DNA of 64,000 bases from Mesostigma viride (taxonomy: Eukaryota; Streptophyta; Mesostigmatophyceae; Mesostigmatales; Mesostigmataceae), in contig RPFO01000138.1 of the NCBI GenBank assembly GCA_009746045.1, positions 973,259 to 1,037,258 on the forward strand, read 5' to 3'. Of this stretch, positions 22,601-30,553 are shown piece after piece. Numbering within the stretch: the first letter of the stretch is position 1; the number at the start of each line of letters is the position of its first letter. A program made the translations under genes and the position numbers. The notes under the pieces are model-generated. The model was not told the DNA's origin and did not search any database. It saw nothing but the letters and a program-made list of their open reading frames with translations.

Positions 22601-23069
22601 GCATCGCCTGAGTCAGGCCGAGTTGGATTTTGTAGCCGAGCAATGCAAGGAGTTAGAGGATGCCGGTATCATCAGGCAATCTTCCTCCAGCTATGCCGCT
22701 GCCGTTGTCGTTGCGCCCAAGAAGGACGCTATCACCGGGGCATGGACGGGTATGCGCATGGCCACCGATCTGCGGTTGCTGAATGCACACACACCCGTGG
22801 ACCGTTACCCCATGCCACGTGTGGATGATGTCCTGGATAAGATATCTCCTCATGTGAAGTTTGTGTCCTCGCTGGACCTGCGTAGCGGCTTTCATCAGAT
22901 CGCAGTTGCGCCGGAGGATCAGCGGAAGCTTGCATTCTGGGGGGCGGCAATTTGTATGAGTGGGTGCGCATGCCCTTTGGGCACCGCAACGCTAGTGCTG
23001 TTTTCCAACGAGCTATGGACAAAGTGCTTGCAGGTCTTCCTTTCGCCGCTTGTTACATTGATGATGTAA
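19668..23069 (+). CDS. Pol part 1: protease, C5-cytosine DNA methyltransferase, N-terminal reverse transcriptase (copy 1)
   Basis: One open frame of 1133 codons, open upstream through the zinc knuckle as well. Near residue 250 VKLDSGAQPLVIS is a retropepsin active site (DSGA). Residues 480-810 form a C5-methyltransferase. Motif I is VVLELFAGIGGG, with GWECQGLSQAG as motif IV (catalytic Cys at residue 583), LFENVV as motif VI, HRLRAYW near motif VIII and SLIGQAM as motif X. A hydrophobic stretch (VWTIILMTALLTSTVLA) follows. RT begins with DLRLLNAHTPVDRYPMPRVD and SSLDLRSGFHQIAV. The frame breaks at about 22943 in the RT palm, so the last residues (AAICMSGC onward) are out of frame. The methyltransferase order between protease and RT is unusual for Ty3/gypsy. 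Confidence 0.92.
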   Translation: MNKCPAAGIKTVHFAEMAGKTDSMEAQVAAIKHGEEATAPPNQFETVYREDPFWAPMPGDVEINAAEATKGKQARSPLSFQQAPMLPAGQLPASFSMPLAGVQSAFEHANPAGLEQRRRLAPVYPMPFIVDVPMFSARQVVDTFGQKGVEWLGSVVSEIQLFADGHDVRTLRNSESVTYGRQPVEAAVPVVQAGVVSTSSQQRTSAVPQVPTVVPYPNGEPSMAFQAVGACGDVWSDMVTCPLVGAVKLDSGAQPLVISTDLATMLNLTYENGGLVESPVSVSGWQGPASKPYAMTAVKVNVIFNPLRASSMTTVSAYALVVNKCGYSALLGVDVLARAMVQVDYRAEEASYIPDWDGAGLKRASVPVSCFSSSAGAARLNPSAAAGVVEVSMVEVRAAGSSAWDKHRTVLPQPTASIAKMRTQWSLDAVTSTRQLAMRKRVTEAVITIPQMASHGLTLLQPGVSEAQGNFSAAILPQAPDFAKGAVVLELFAGIGGGIAGFLAAGGVCRKLIAVEPSHKARQVYFSHCGVLSREYPAQFPPSAWRDPFGECPQDIRAIGEVQVQQLLRRHHAIDLVIAGWECQGLSQAGQGRGLADPRSALFWELLRVVGLLQSRQPHPPAYLFENVVAGDSPHQAVREDWATIVALLGEPIVCDNAGLGGLTHRLRAYWTNVACATDVQAVLGAVARQHPSVSAEVALPSHLVTQKVDSEDRPPYARVNRVGSPMCALPTLVSYQGSTAYRDRGKGLVWDTTTGLLVQPPAEFREASMGFHVGASALPGVLESERWSLIGQAMSVLQVGYVLLASVAVRQSGGASPANPPQQVEARAAKLKRPAATGTSSAWGWRLRQVWTIILMTALLTSTVLAGEPTLHRVIHRAAREAPAVGVTPGVAAFSLFHDDAARAPHLEAHAVAVGDPADTHPWAIGEHLSDAQRSAMLKWLGTARGAFAFTSDELGCFNGGTMRVPLDTDTPLFRRQHRLSQAELDFVAEQCKELEDAGIIRQSSSSYAAAVVVAPKKDAITGAWTGMRMATDLRLLNAHTPVDRYPMPRVDDVLDKISPHVKFVSSLDLRSGFHQIAVAPEDQRKLAFWGAAICMSGCACPLGTATLVLFSNELWTKCLQVFLSPLVTLMM

Positions 23070-25705
23070 TCGTCTTTAGCGCGACATTTGAGGAGCACCT
23101 GGCGCACTTGGAGCAGGTTCGCTTGGCTCTCGAGGAGCATAATATGCGGCTGCACCCTGAGAAGTGCAAGTTCGCCCAGCGGACCCTCTCATTCCTTGGT
23201 CATCAGATTGTGCCGGGTGGCCGGACGCCTGATGCCGCCAAGGTCGAATCCATTGTGCAGGCCGCCGTACCCACGGATGTCTCAGGGGTGCGGGCGTATT
23301 TGGGTTTGGCTGGCTATTACCGAGGTTACATTGAGAACTTCAGCAGCAAGGTGAAGCCCTTGACCGAGTTACTCAAGAAGGGGTGCGTGTGGGCGTGGGG
23401 TCCCGCACAGCAACGCGCCATCGAGACAATCAAGCAGGAGCTCACGTCGGCCCCGATTCTGCGCGCCCCTGACTATGCTTTGCCGTTTGTGTTATATACC
23501 GACTGGTCCAAGGTAGGACTGGGTGCGGTCTTGGCGCAAAAGGATGGTGATGGGCGCGAGCACGTTATTGCTTATGCTAGTCGCAGCAACAACCCAGCGG
23601 AGAGCCGGTATTCTTCCTATGAGGGGGAGGCACTGGCTGTGGTGTGGGCCATCAAGCACTTTCGCCCGTATTTAGTTGGGCGCGTGTTTACTCTGGTGAC
23701 AGACCACCAGCCGCTTCAGTGGCTAATGACCAACACCAACCTGACGGGTAAGCTCGCCCGATGGGCCATGATTATCCAGGAGTACCACATGACCATTGTG
23801 CATCGGGCCGGCAAGGACCATGTCAACGCCGATGTGCTATCCCGATACGCCATGCCTACCACTGTTGACCACACTGGAGCCCGGGCCATGGGTGCCGAGG
23901 GCTCGTCGGGTTCTGTGGTCTTTGTGAACGCTGCTGGGTATGCGGCCGACGATGAGGAGGAGGCGTGGTGGCGCAGTGTCGAGTACTCTGTGGCGGACTT
24001 CGGCATCAGCGACGACCCGGTGCGGCCGTCGCCATTCACGCCATCCAAAGCTGTGTGCGCTATGGAAGAGGGTAGGTCTCTGTCCTTTGACATTGATCCT
24101 TCTCTGCAGCAGCTGATCGCTGTGCAGGCTCTCTTAGCGCGTAGCTCTCTTGCTGATTGCTACACCGCTGATATCTGGCTAGATGGTCGAGTTTTGGAGC
24201 AAGTGCAGGGTGCTGTCTTGACTCCTACTCCAGTCGATTGGACTCCTGCTCAGAAGGCGACGGAGTTGAACAGGGTGCAGCACAGGGCTGCAACCTATGG
24301 TTGGGAAGATGGGGTTTTGTACAAGCTGTTGGGCAAGCGTAGGGTGGTCGTCCCACCGCCTGACAAGCGCGTTGCTATAGTGCAGGCGTACCACGAGCGG
24401 TATGGTCACTTGGGTGGCAATCGCACGCTCAGCCTCGTACGGACCAGCTATTGGTGGAATAACATGCGACACACAGTGGCCCAGGTAGTGGCCAGCTGTG
24501 TCCCGTGTGCTCGAACCAAGGCTAACTTTAGCGCAGATCATGGTGCCAAGGAGCTGATGTCGCTTCCCATCAAGGGCTTGTTTTATCGCTGGCACGTCGA
24601 TCTGTGCGGGCCGTTTCAGGAGAGCCCTGACGGCAACCTCTATGTCATGGTATGCGTGGAGAGCTTTAGCAAATGGGTTGAGTTGATCCCCATTGCTGAC
24701 AAGCATGCCGCTACCACAGCGAAGCATTTTGCAGACATCATCACCAGGTTTGGGGCTCCCGCGGAGGTAGTCACGGACCAGGGTGGTGAGTTCAGGGGTG
24801 AGTTCCAGGAGTTGCTGGATGGATGTCTTATTGATCACCGTCGCACTTCTCGGGAGCATCCTCAGGCCAATGGTTTGGCTGAGAGATTGGTGCAGACCGT
24901 CAAGCAGGCGCTGCGCAAGTGGAGCCTGCAGGTGCCGGAGTCGGCCAGGTGGGATCGCGAGTTGGCATGGATTGCCATGGGTTATCGCATGTCTCCCCAG
25001 GAGTCTCTCGCTACCTTCTCCCCGTATTTCCTTCTGTTCGGGCGTAATCCTCTTTTGCCTACGGAGGCACAGGTTGCGCACCCCGAACCCATGGCCTTCG
25101 ACAACGCTCAGCAATTTTTGGTTGAGGTGCTGGCCAGGGCAGAGACTTTTAAGAAGGTCATGCCCATCGCGATGAACAACTTGTTCATTGCTCAGCACAG
25201 GGACTCCCTGCGTTACGCTCAGCGCCGGGGGGGCGCATACATGGCTCGCCAGCTGCGGTTTAGGCCAGGGCAGTATGTTTTCCTGCGCACTCAGCTGAAG
25301 CACACTTTGGATGTGGAGGCGGGGCCCACCATTTTGCGCATTGTGGCTATCAAACCATCGGGAGTGGCAATTTTGGAGGGCGCCGACGGGAGCCGTACGA
25401 CAGACAACCTCAGCAATCTCAGTCCCTGCTCACTGCCCAATTTGGTCCACGACCTCCAACCGCACACATCTCGCCGAGTCAAGGACGCCCAGTGTCAGGT
25501 TTGTCACCGGGTCGATCAGGCGGAGTCCATGTTATTGTGTGATCAGTGTAACTGTGGTTGGCACATGCAGTGCTTGCAGCCCGTGGTCACCAGCATTCCG
25601 GAGGGGGATTGGTTTTGTCCAGTGTGCACCGCTGCGCAGTTTACCTCCCGCAGCTTGACTGCGGTCACCGCTGCCCTTGTCTTGGTACGATCGCTGTCTT
25701 CGTGA
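22952..25705 (+). CDS. Pol part 2: C-terminal RT, RNase H, integrase, PHD finger (copy 1)
   Basis: Continues RT in another frame: EWVRMPFGHRNASAVFQRAM, the catalytic YIDD at 23054, then LHPEKCKFAQ and FLGHQI. RNase H shows FVLYTDWSKVGLGAV, EGEALAVVWAIKHF and TDHQPLQWL. Integrase has an HHCC zinc module (HERYGHLGG to CVPCARTK). Its D,D,E core is HVDLCGPF (D at 24599), VVTDQGGEF (D at 24776) and GLAERLV (E at 24881); the last two acidic residues are 34 apart, one less than usual. An SH3-like tail (RFRPGQYVFLRTQL) is followed by a C4HC3 PHD finger at about 25490-25630 (CQVCHRV, LLCDQCNCGWHMQC, WFCPVC). Such a finger would read histone tails; chromodomains are more usual at this place. The ATG at 22952 is only the first in frame. 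Confidence 0.93.
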   Translation: MYEWVRMPFGHRNASAVFQRAMDKVLAGLPFAACYIDDVIVFSATFEEHLAHLEQVRLALEEHNMRLHPEKCKFAQRTLSFLGHQIVPGGRTPDAAKVESIVQAAVPTDVSGVRAYLGLAGYYRGYIENFSSKVKPLTELLKKGCVWAWGPAQQRAIETIKQELTSAPILRAPDYALPFVLYTDWSKVGLGAVLAQKDGDGREHVIAYASRSNNPAESRYSSYEGEALAVVWAIKHFRPYLVGRVFTLVTDHQPLQWLMTNTNLTGKLARWAMIIQEYHMTIVHRAGKDHVNADVLSRYAMPTTVDHTGARAMGAEGSSGSVVFVNAAGYAADDEEEAWWRSVEYSVADFGISDDPVRPSPFTPSKAVCAMEEGRSLSFDIDPSLQQLIAVQALLARSSLADCYTADIWLDGRVLEQVQGAVLTPTPVDWTPAQKATELNRVQHRAATYGWEDGVLYKLLGKRRVVVPPPDKRVAIVQAYHERYGHLGGNRTLSLVRTSYWWNNMRHTVAQVVASCVPCARTKANFSADHGAKELMSLPIKGLFYRWHVDLCGPFQESPDGNLYVMVCVESFSKWVELIPIADKHAATTAKHFADIITRFGAPAEVVTDQGGEFRGEFQELLDGCLIDHRRTSREHPQANGLAERLVQTVKQALRKWSLQVPESARWDRELAWIAMGYRMSPQESLATFSPYFLLFGRNPLLPTEAQVAHPEPMAFDNAQQFLVEVLARAETFKKVMPIAMNNLFIAQHRDSLRYAQRRGGAYMARQLRFRPGQYVFLRTQLKHTLDVEAGPTILRIVAIKPSGVAILEGADGSRTTDNLSNLSPCSLPNLVHDLQPHTSRRVKDAQCQVCHRVDQAESMLLCDQCNCGWHMQCLQPVVTSIPEGDWFCPVCTAAQFTSRSLTAVTAALVLVRSLSS

Positions 25706-25732
25706 TGGGGCCGGTCGCCAGCGAGGGGGGGA

Positions 25733-25874
25733 ATCATGGGACAGGTCCTCGCCCACCCCACAGGGCATGCAGTTAAGGCAGGCACATCAGCTCAGCTCAT
25801 TTGGGTTTTACCAAATTAAGCTGAGTGGCCAGCCGCCATGGTGGCGCCGGAGATTGTGGCACGCAGACGCGACA
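25733..25874 (+). repeat. Terminal repeat B1 of gypsy copy 1
   Basis: 142 bp starting ATCATGGGACAGG and ending GACGCGACA, immediately after the polypurine tract. It contains a strong imperfect hairpin around the turn TTTGGGTTTTACCAAA. Two bases (GC) separate it from A2, forming GACAGCTGTC, a perfect 10-bp palindrome. Confidence 0.85.
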
Positions 25875-25876
25875 GC

Positions 25877-27012
25877 TGTCACGGACGCGCGCTATGTCAT
25901 CCGGGCGCCCACTATGCACAAGACCGGTGACGTGCGCAAGGAATTTGTCTTCTACGCATTTTCGACAAAGGCTAGTGACCGGGGGGGACACTAGCACTTG
26001 CAGCATAAGAGCGGACGAAAGTGTACGTGCACGCGCGCCGGGCCAGGCACAGCTGGGCGCGCAGCACTGACTTGAGCGGACGGCAGCACAAGTGTGCAGC
26101 GTCGAGAGGATCATACGCGTGTTAGTGGACAGCTGGAGCTGAAGCTGGACTGCTGGACTTCAACAGCGCCGAGGCTATTGACAGGCCAGGTGTCTTTGTG
26201 GTGTAGAATAGCGGGTCAACGTTATGAGGACTGGACAGAAAATGGAAAAGGACAATTTGCGGTGCGGAGCCAGATCGCTGGAATGAATGCGAAATCGCTG
26301 GCAGCCCTAAAAAGGGATTTCTTCTAGAAAGGAACGATTAGACGCAATGTTTGCTGGGCCACTCACACGCAAGGTGTGAGCGTGCAGATTGTCTGAAGGA
26401 TATTATGCTTCGACCTTGCTGGACGTGACTCAATGTCGGACATTCCCAGGGACAGAAATGCCGGAGCCTCTAGGAGATGAGATCGGCAACAGGGTAGCAA
26501 TTTAGATTTGTCGGGATGCCTTCCTGCTTTTGTTGGCATGTGTGGTAGAAAGCCAGGACGGCAACTGGAATGCGGTTTCTATTCGCATGGTTCAGGCAGC
26601 AAGATAGTTTTGGCATTCCTGGCTGGACTGACAAGTGTGGCGTGTGTCATGCGTGTGGCATGACGAATGGTTTGGTTCATAGTCGAAGAGGACTCTCACG
26701 CAGCGTGTAGTCTCTTCGAGTCTCTCGTTAGTGGCCTTCGTGTTTCTCCCTTTCCTTGGGAGCAAGGCCGGTAGCATGTCATGGAGCGCTGCCTAACTGC
26801 GGGCTCGTGAGCATGGAGTGCATCGATATTGAGACTATCAACGTGTTGTAATTGTATTAACTTTCTCAATAAATCCGCATGTGCGGCTTCATCATCAGAC
26901 TGTGCAAAGTGTGTGTTTTGAAAGCATTATTCTATAGCAGGGGAGGCAATAAGGTGGTTATCAGGCACGAGGGACAGTTCCTTGTCCTCGGCTGAGAGCC
27001 CTCCTTTCTTTA
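25877..27012 (+). repeat. Terminal repeat A2 of gypsy copy 1
   Basis: 1136 bp, nearly identical to A1 at 16428-17564. It is followed directly by B2, so A2+B2 makes one contiguous TGTC...GACA repeat. Confidence 0.9.
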
Positions 27013-27154
27013 ATCATGGGACAGGTCCTCGCCCACCCCACAGGGCATGCAGTTAAGGCAGGCACATCAGCTCAGCTCATTTGGGTTTTACCAAATTAAG
27101 CTGAGTGGCCAGCCGCCATGGTGGCGCCGGAGATTGTGGCACGCAGACGCGACA
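27013..27154 (+). repeat. Terminal repeat B2 of gypsy copy 1
   Basis: 142 bp identical or nearly so to B1. It ends GACA and is followed by the flank GAGC and then resumed ORF1-retroposon sequence. Confidence 0.88.
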
Positions 27155-27269
27155 GAGCGACTGCGCTTAGGTTCAGGCGATGCAGATGCGAGGCGAGCCC
27201 GGGAGGCTGGGCGAGCACCAGTGCACTACACCGGGAAGGGGTCTGTGACATTTTGTGATATTTTTTATC
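27155..27269. mobile_element. Right flank of gypsy copy 1: ORF1 retroposon 5' part and start of the TIR element
   Basis: Bases 27155 to about 27228 continue the minus-strand ORF1-only retroposon (GCGCTTAGGTTCAGGCGATG matches 55733-55752 closely). After GTGCACTA begins the terminal inverted repeat of the DNA element (CACCGGGAAGGGG, then GTGACATTTTGTGAT), cut off by the N run. The same succession recurs after gypsy copy 2 at 37486-37580. Confidence 0.8.
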
Positions 27270-27393
27270 NNNNNNNNNNNNNNNNNNNNNNNNNNNNNNN
27301 NNNNNNNNNNNNNNNNNNNNNNNNNNNNNNNNNNNNNNNNNNNNNNNNNNNNNNNNNNNNNNNNNNNNNNNNNNNNNNNNNNNNNNNNNNNNN
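27270..27393. other. Assembly gap (124 N)
   Basis: A run of N joining two contigs. On its left is the beginning of the TIR element and on its right the middle of repeat A1. The biology across it is unknown. Confidence 1.
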
Positions 27394-27897
27394 TTGTCGG
27401 GATGCCTTCCTGCTTTTGTTGGCATGTGTGGTAGAAAGCCAGGACGGCAACTGGAATGCGGTTTCTATTCGCATGGTTCAGGCAGCAAGATAGTTTTGGC
27501 ATTCCTGGCTGGACTGACAAGTGTGGCGTGTGTCATGCGTGTGGCATGACGAATGGTTTGGTTCATAGTCGAAGAGGACTCTCACGCAGCGTGTAGTCTC
27601 TTCGAGTCTCTCGTTAGTGGCCTTCGTGTTTCTCCCTTTCCTTGGGAGCAAGGCCGGTAGCATGTCATGGAGCGCTGCCTAACTGCGGGCTCGTGAGCAT
27701 GGAGTGCATCGATATTGAGACTATCAACGTGTTGTAATTGTATTAACTTTCTCAATAAACTCCGCATGTGCGGCTTCATCATCAGACTGTGCAAAGTGTG
27801 TGTTGAAAGCATTATTCTATAGCAGGGGAGGCAATAAGGTGGTTATCAGGCACGAGGGACAGTTCCTTGTCCTCGGCTGAGAGCCCTCCTTTCTTTA
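27394..27897 (+). repeat. Partial terminal repeat A1 of gypsy copy 2
   Basis: The last 504 bp of repeat A, directly joined to internal sequence (CTCGAAGAG) as in copy 1. The first 630 bp or so are missing in the gap. Confidence 0.88.
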
Positions 27898-28192
27898 CTC
27901 GAAGAGACTACCCGGTAGTCTGCTTCCTTCTGTTCGAAGCCAAGACGTTGGCTTTAGTGTTTAGCAACCATCAGCAGTACAGGGAACGGCCTGGCTGACA
28001 GTTTGTAAAGGAAGTGTCTTGAGACAGATTTTAAGAAAATAGAACTAGCCAGAATTTGCTGGCTCTTGTCTTTTTCTGGCAGGCTAGTCGAGTCGTTATC
28101 CTTGACACCTGTTATAAAGCCTTTGGTTGTTGCTTCTTCTCAGCGAAACCTAGGCTTGTTGGTTCTTGTTTTGCCCATCGGTCAGCTGGTGC

Positions 28193-30553
28193 ATGCCACT
28201 GACGCGAGCGCAGACTCGAGCCATGGCAGATGCAAATAGAGCAGATGCCGACACGTCCGCTCCGGGGTCGAATGGCGGGATTCCTCCCGCCGTACCCGCA
28301 GTGGGTGAGAGTCGCGACCAAGAAGCGCCGCTGAGTATGGTGGCGCTGTTCGCGCAGATGCAAGCGCAGATGCAGCAACAGTCGCAACAGTTGCAGCAGC
28401 AATTGGCGCTGCAGATGCGGGAAGTGACCGACAGATTGGTGGCCGTAGAGGGTCGTCATCTGCAGTCCACACCATGGGACGGGCAGGCATCGATGCCGGG
28501 CCCCAGTGGTGTTGCCGCGGAGCCGAGGGAGCGGGACCAGCCGCCAACCTCAGGTAATGCGGCGGGAAGGGCTTCGATGGAACCGGGGGTTTTGGCTGGG
28601 TCGCTAACCCAACACGACTTGCTTGGTGAGGCGGATGGTCAGCCACGGGGCGAGTATACGCTGGCGCCCAGGCGCCTGCCTTTCGATCAAGCGCGAGACG
28701 GATTGCACGAGGAGAACGGGGCAGGGCTGGCGCGCGCGATGGACCCACACAGGGGTGCACCAGGACGCATGCTGCCAGGCGGGGCCTCAATTCCGTTTGG
28801 GCGAGGCGGTGGGGCGCTGACCGGCGGGTCGACTGCACGGTGGTCAAGTGTGCCAATCGGGCGCATTCCGCCCATGGAGGACATAACCACGCCGCTGGCT
28901 TTCCGAGTACGGGAGGCAGCACGACCAAGCACGCTGGCGCAGGGACGCGCAGCTCAGCGACCGCCGGAGGATGCCGATGGGGTGCAGTACCCGCAAAGGG
29001 TGCGCCTCATACCGGAAGGCGCGAAGATGCCCACCCTACCACGGGTGGACATGCGCGAGAAGTTCTCCACAACCGGCAATCTGGCCACGCTGGCGCAGGC
29101 CTACAACGCGTACAAGTCATGGATTGATCTGCAATACATGACTACGCAAGGCGCTGTAATGCATGAGTTTGTGATGAACAACATGCATTTTTTCTTTCAC
29201 GGCCTTACGCTGAGGCGAGTGGCTAGGCTGGTGGAGCAGTGGAGAGAGGTCTCGCTGTACACGCGTCACACGGACGTGTGGTTCGGCTTCGACGGGCGTG
29301 GCCAGCCCGACTATGACAACATCATGTATGGTGTCGACCCTGCCGAGGAACTGTGGGGCCTCCTTCGCCAGGAATACCCGGTGGAGACCATCAAGGCAGA
29401 GCGTGAGTGGCGCAGTTTCAAGATAGCCGAGGGTGAAACCCCGGAGCAATCTTACGAGCGCCTCATGGAGTTCGCCGGCGAAGTGGAGGACTGGTCCGAA
29501 AAGCTGGCGTGTCAGAAATGGCTGCAAGCGCTAGGCTCCAAGGAGATGGAGCTGCCCACGCCGCCCAACGGCCAGCCGTGGCGATTGCGGTCACTGTGCA
29601 TTGAGGTCAGGGCCATGATGCGACGACACGCGCAAGGCCGGATCTCGGTAAGCACGGTGGTGGCCGAGCTGCAGGCCAAGGTCGACGCGCTGACCAAGGC
29701 CAAGTCGGGTGAGTCGTCTGCCACAAGACAAGCGCGCCCGCAAGGCGGCCACGGTGCTAGCAGGAACCAAGGGGGGTCTCGCAACGCCTCATCGCATGAT
29801 GCAACCCAGGGTAACGCCGCTGGCGGCAACAAAGACGCTGCCGCCCCGACGCGAGCTGGGGGGGGCACGTCCTCACAGACGGGTACTAGGACGGATGCGC
29901 GCAAATCGGGCTGCTTCCTTTGCGACAAGGATGGGCACCTTAGTCGCGAGTGTCCAAGCCGCTGCACGAAGCCGCATGGGGCAGACACGAAGTGGCACCT
30001 GATGAACAAGTGTCCAGCCGCGGGCATCAAGACGGTCCACTTCGCCGAGATGGCGGGCAAGACCGACTCGATGGAAGCCCAGGTGGCTGCCATCAAGCAT
30101 GGTGAGGAGGCGACGGCGCCCCCAACCAATTCGAGACGGTGTACCGGGAGGACCCATTCTGGGCGCCCATGCCGGGTGACGTCGAGATCAACGCTGCGGA
30201 GGCTACCAAAGGCAAGCAGGCACGCAGCCCGCTTTCTTTTCAGCAGGCACCCATGTTGCCTGCCGGGCAGTTGCCCGCGTCCTTTTCCATGCCGCTGGCT
30301 GGGGTGCAATCTGCTTTTGAGCATGCGAACCCTGCTGGGCTGGAGCAGCGTAGGCGATTGGCGCCTGTGTACCCAATGCCGTTCATTGTGGACGTACCCA
30401 TGTTTTCAGCACGGCAGGTGGTCGACACCTTCGGGCAGAAGGGGGTTGAGTGGCTGGGGTCGGTTGTGTCCGAGATCCAGTTGTTCGCAGATGGGCATGA
30501 TGTGCGCACCTTGCGCAATTCTGAGTCCGTCACCTACGGGCGCCAGCCGGTAG
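28193..30553 (+). CDS. Gag-like polyprotein with in-frame zinc knuckle (copy 2), frameshifted after it
   Basis: The 8-G run at about 29860-29867 keeps gag in frame with the zinc knuckle CFLCDKDGHLSREC (29911-29952, CX2CX4HX4C). The C run at about 30119-30123 is one base shorter than in copy 1, so the frame is lost just after ATAPP, and the following 140 or so residues (Arg- and Cys-rich) are nonsense. The two copies are thus damaged at complementary sites. Confidence 0.85.
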   Translation: MPLTRAQTRAMADANRADADTSAPGSNGGIPPAVPAVGESRDQEAPLSMVALFAQMQAQMQQQSQQLQQQLALQMREVTDRLVAVEGRHLQSTPWDGQASMPGPSGVAAEPRERDQPPTSGNAAGRASMEPGVLAGSLTQHDLLGEADGQPRGEYTLAPRRLPFDQARDGLHEENGAGLARAMDPHRGAPGRMLPGGASIPFGRGGGALTGGSTARWSSVPIGRIPPMEDITTPLAFRVREAARPSTLAQGRAAQRPPEDADGVQYPQRVRLIPEGAKMPTLPRVDMREKFSTTGNLATLAQAYNAYKSWIDLQYMTTQGAVMHEFVMNNMHFFFHGLTLRRVARLVEQWREVSLYTRHTDVWFGFDGRGQPDYDNIMYGVDPAEELWGLLRQEYPVETIKAEREWRSFKIAEGETPEQSYERLMEFAGEVEDWSEKLACQKWLQALGSKEMELPTPPNGQPWRLRSLCIEVRAMMRRHAQGRISVSTVVAELQAKVDALTKAKSGESSATRQARPQGGHGASRNQGGSRNASSHDATQGNAAGGNKDAAAPTRAGGGTSSQTGTRTDARKSGCFLCDKDGHLSRECPSRCTKPHGADTKWHLMNKCPAAGIKTVHFAEMAGKTDSMEAQVAAIKHGEEATAPPTNSRRCTGRTHSGRPCRVTSRSTLRRLPKASRHAARFLFSRHPCCLPGSCPRPFPCRWLGCNLLLSMRTLLGWSSVGDWRLCTQCRSLWTYPCFQHGRWSTPSGRRGLSGWGRLCPRSSCSQMGMMCAPCAILSPSPTGASR

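Larger units (their letters stand above)
16428..27154 (+). mobile_element. Ty3/gypsy-like retrotransposon with DNA methyltransferase and split direct repeats, copy 1
   Basis: The element is 10.7 kb, begins TGTC and ends GACA, and is flanked by the 4-bp direct repeat GAGC (16424-16427 and 27155-27158). It lies inside an ORF1-only retroposon that resumes on the far side. The order is A1 (16428-17564), internal region with gag and pol, B1 (25733-25874), A2 (25877-27012), B2 (27013-27154). The A and B repeats are nearly identical between their copies. A polypurine tract (GCGAGGGGGGGAA, 25721-25733) directly precedes B1. Because 5' A1 lacks B and B stands before and after A2, the repeats are split and not ordinary LTRs. 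Confidence 0.9.

Noticed and set aside
24179..25303. 374-codon minus-strand frame opposite integrase (also 34512-35636)
   Set aside because: Antisense shadow of a GC-rich coding sequence with no recognisable domain; it is duplicated only because the element is.
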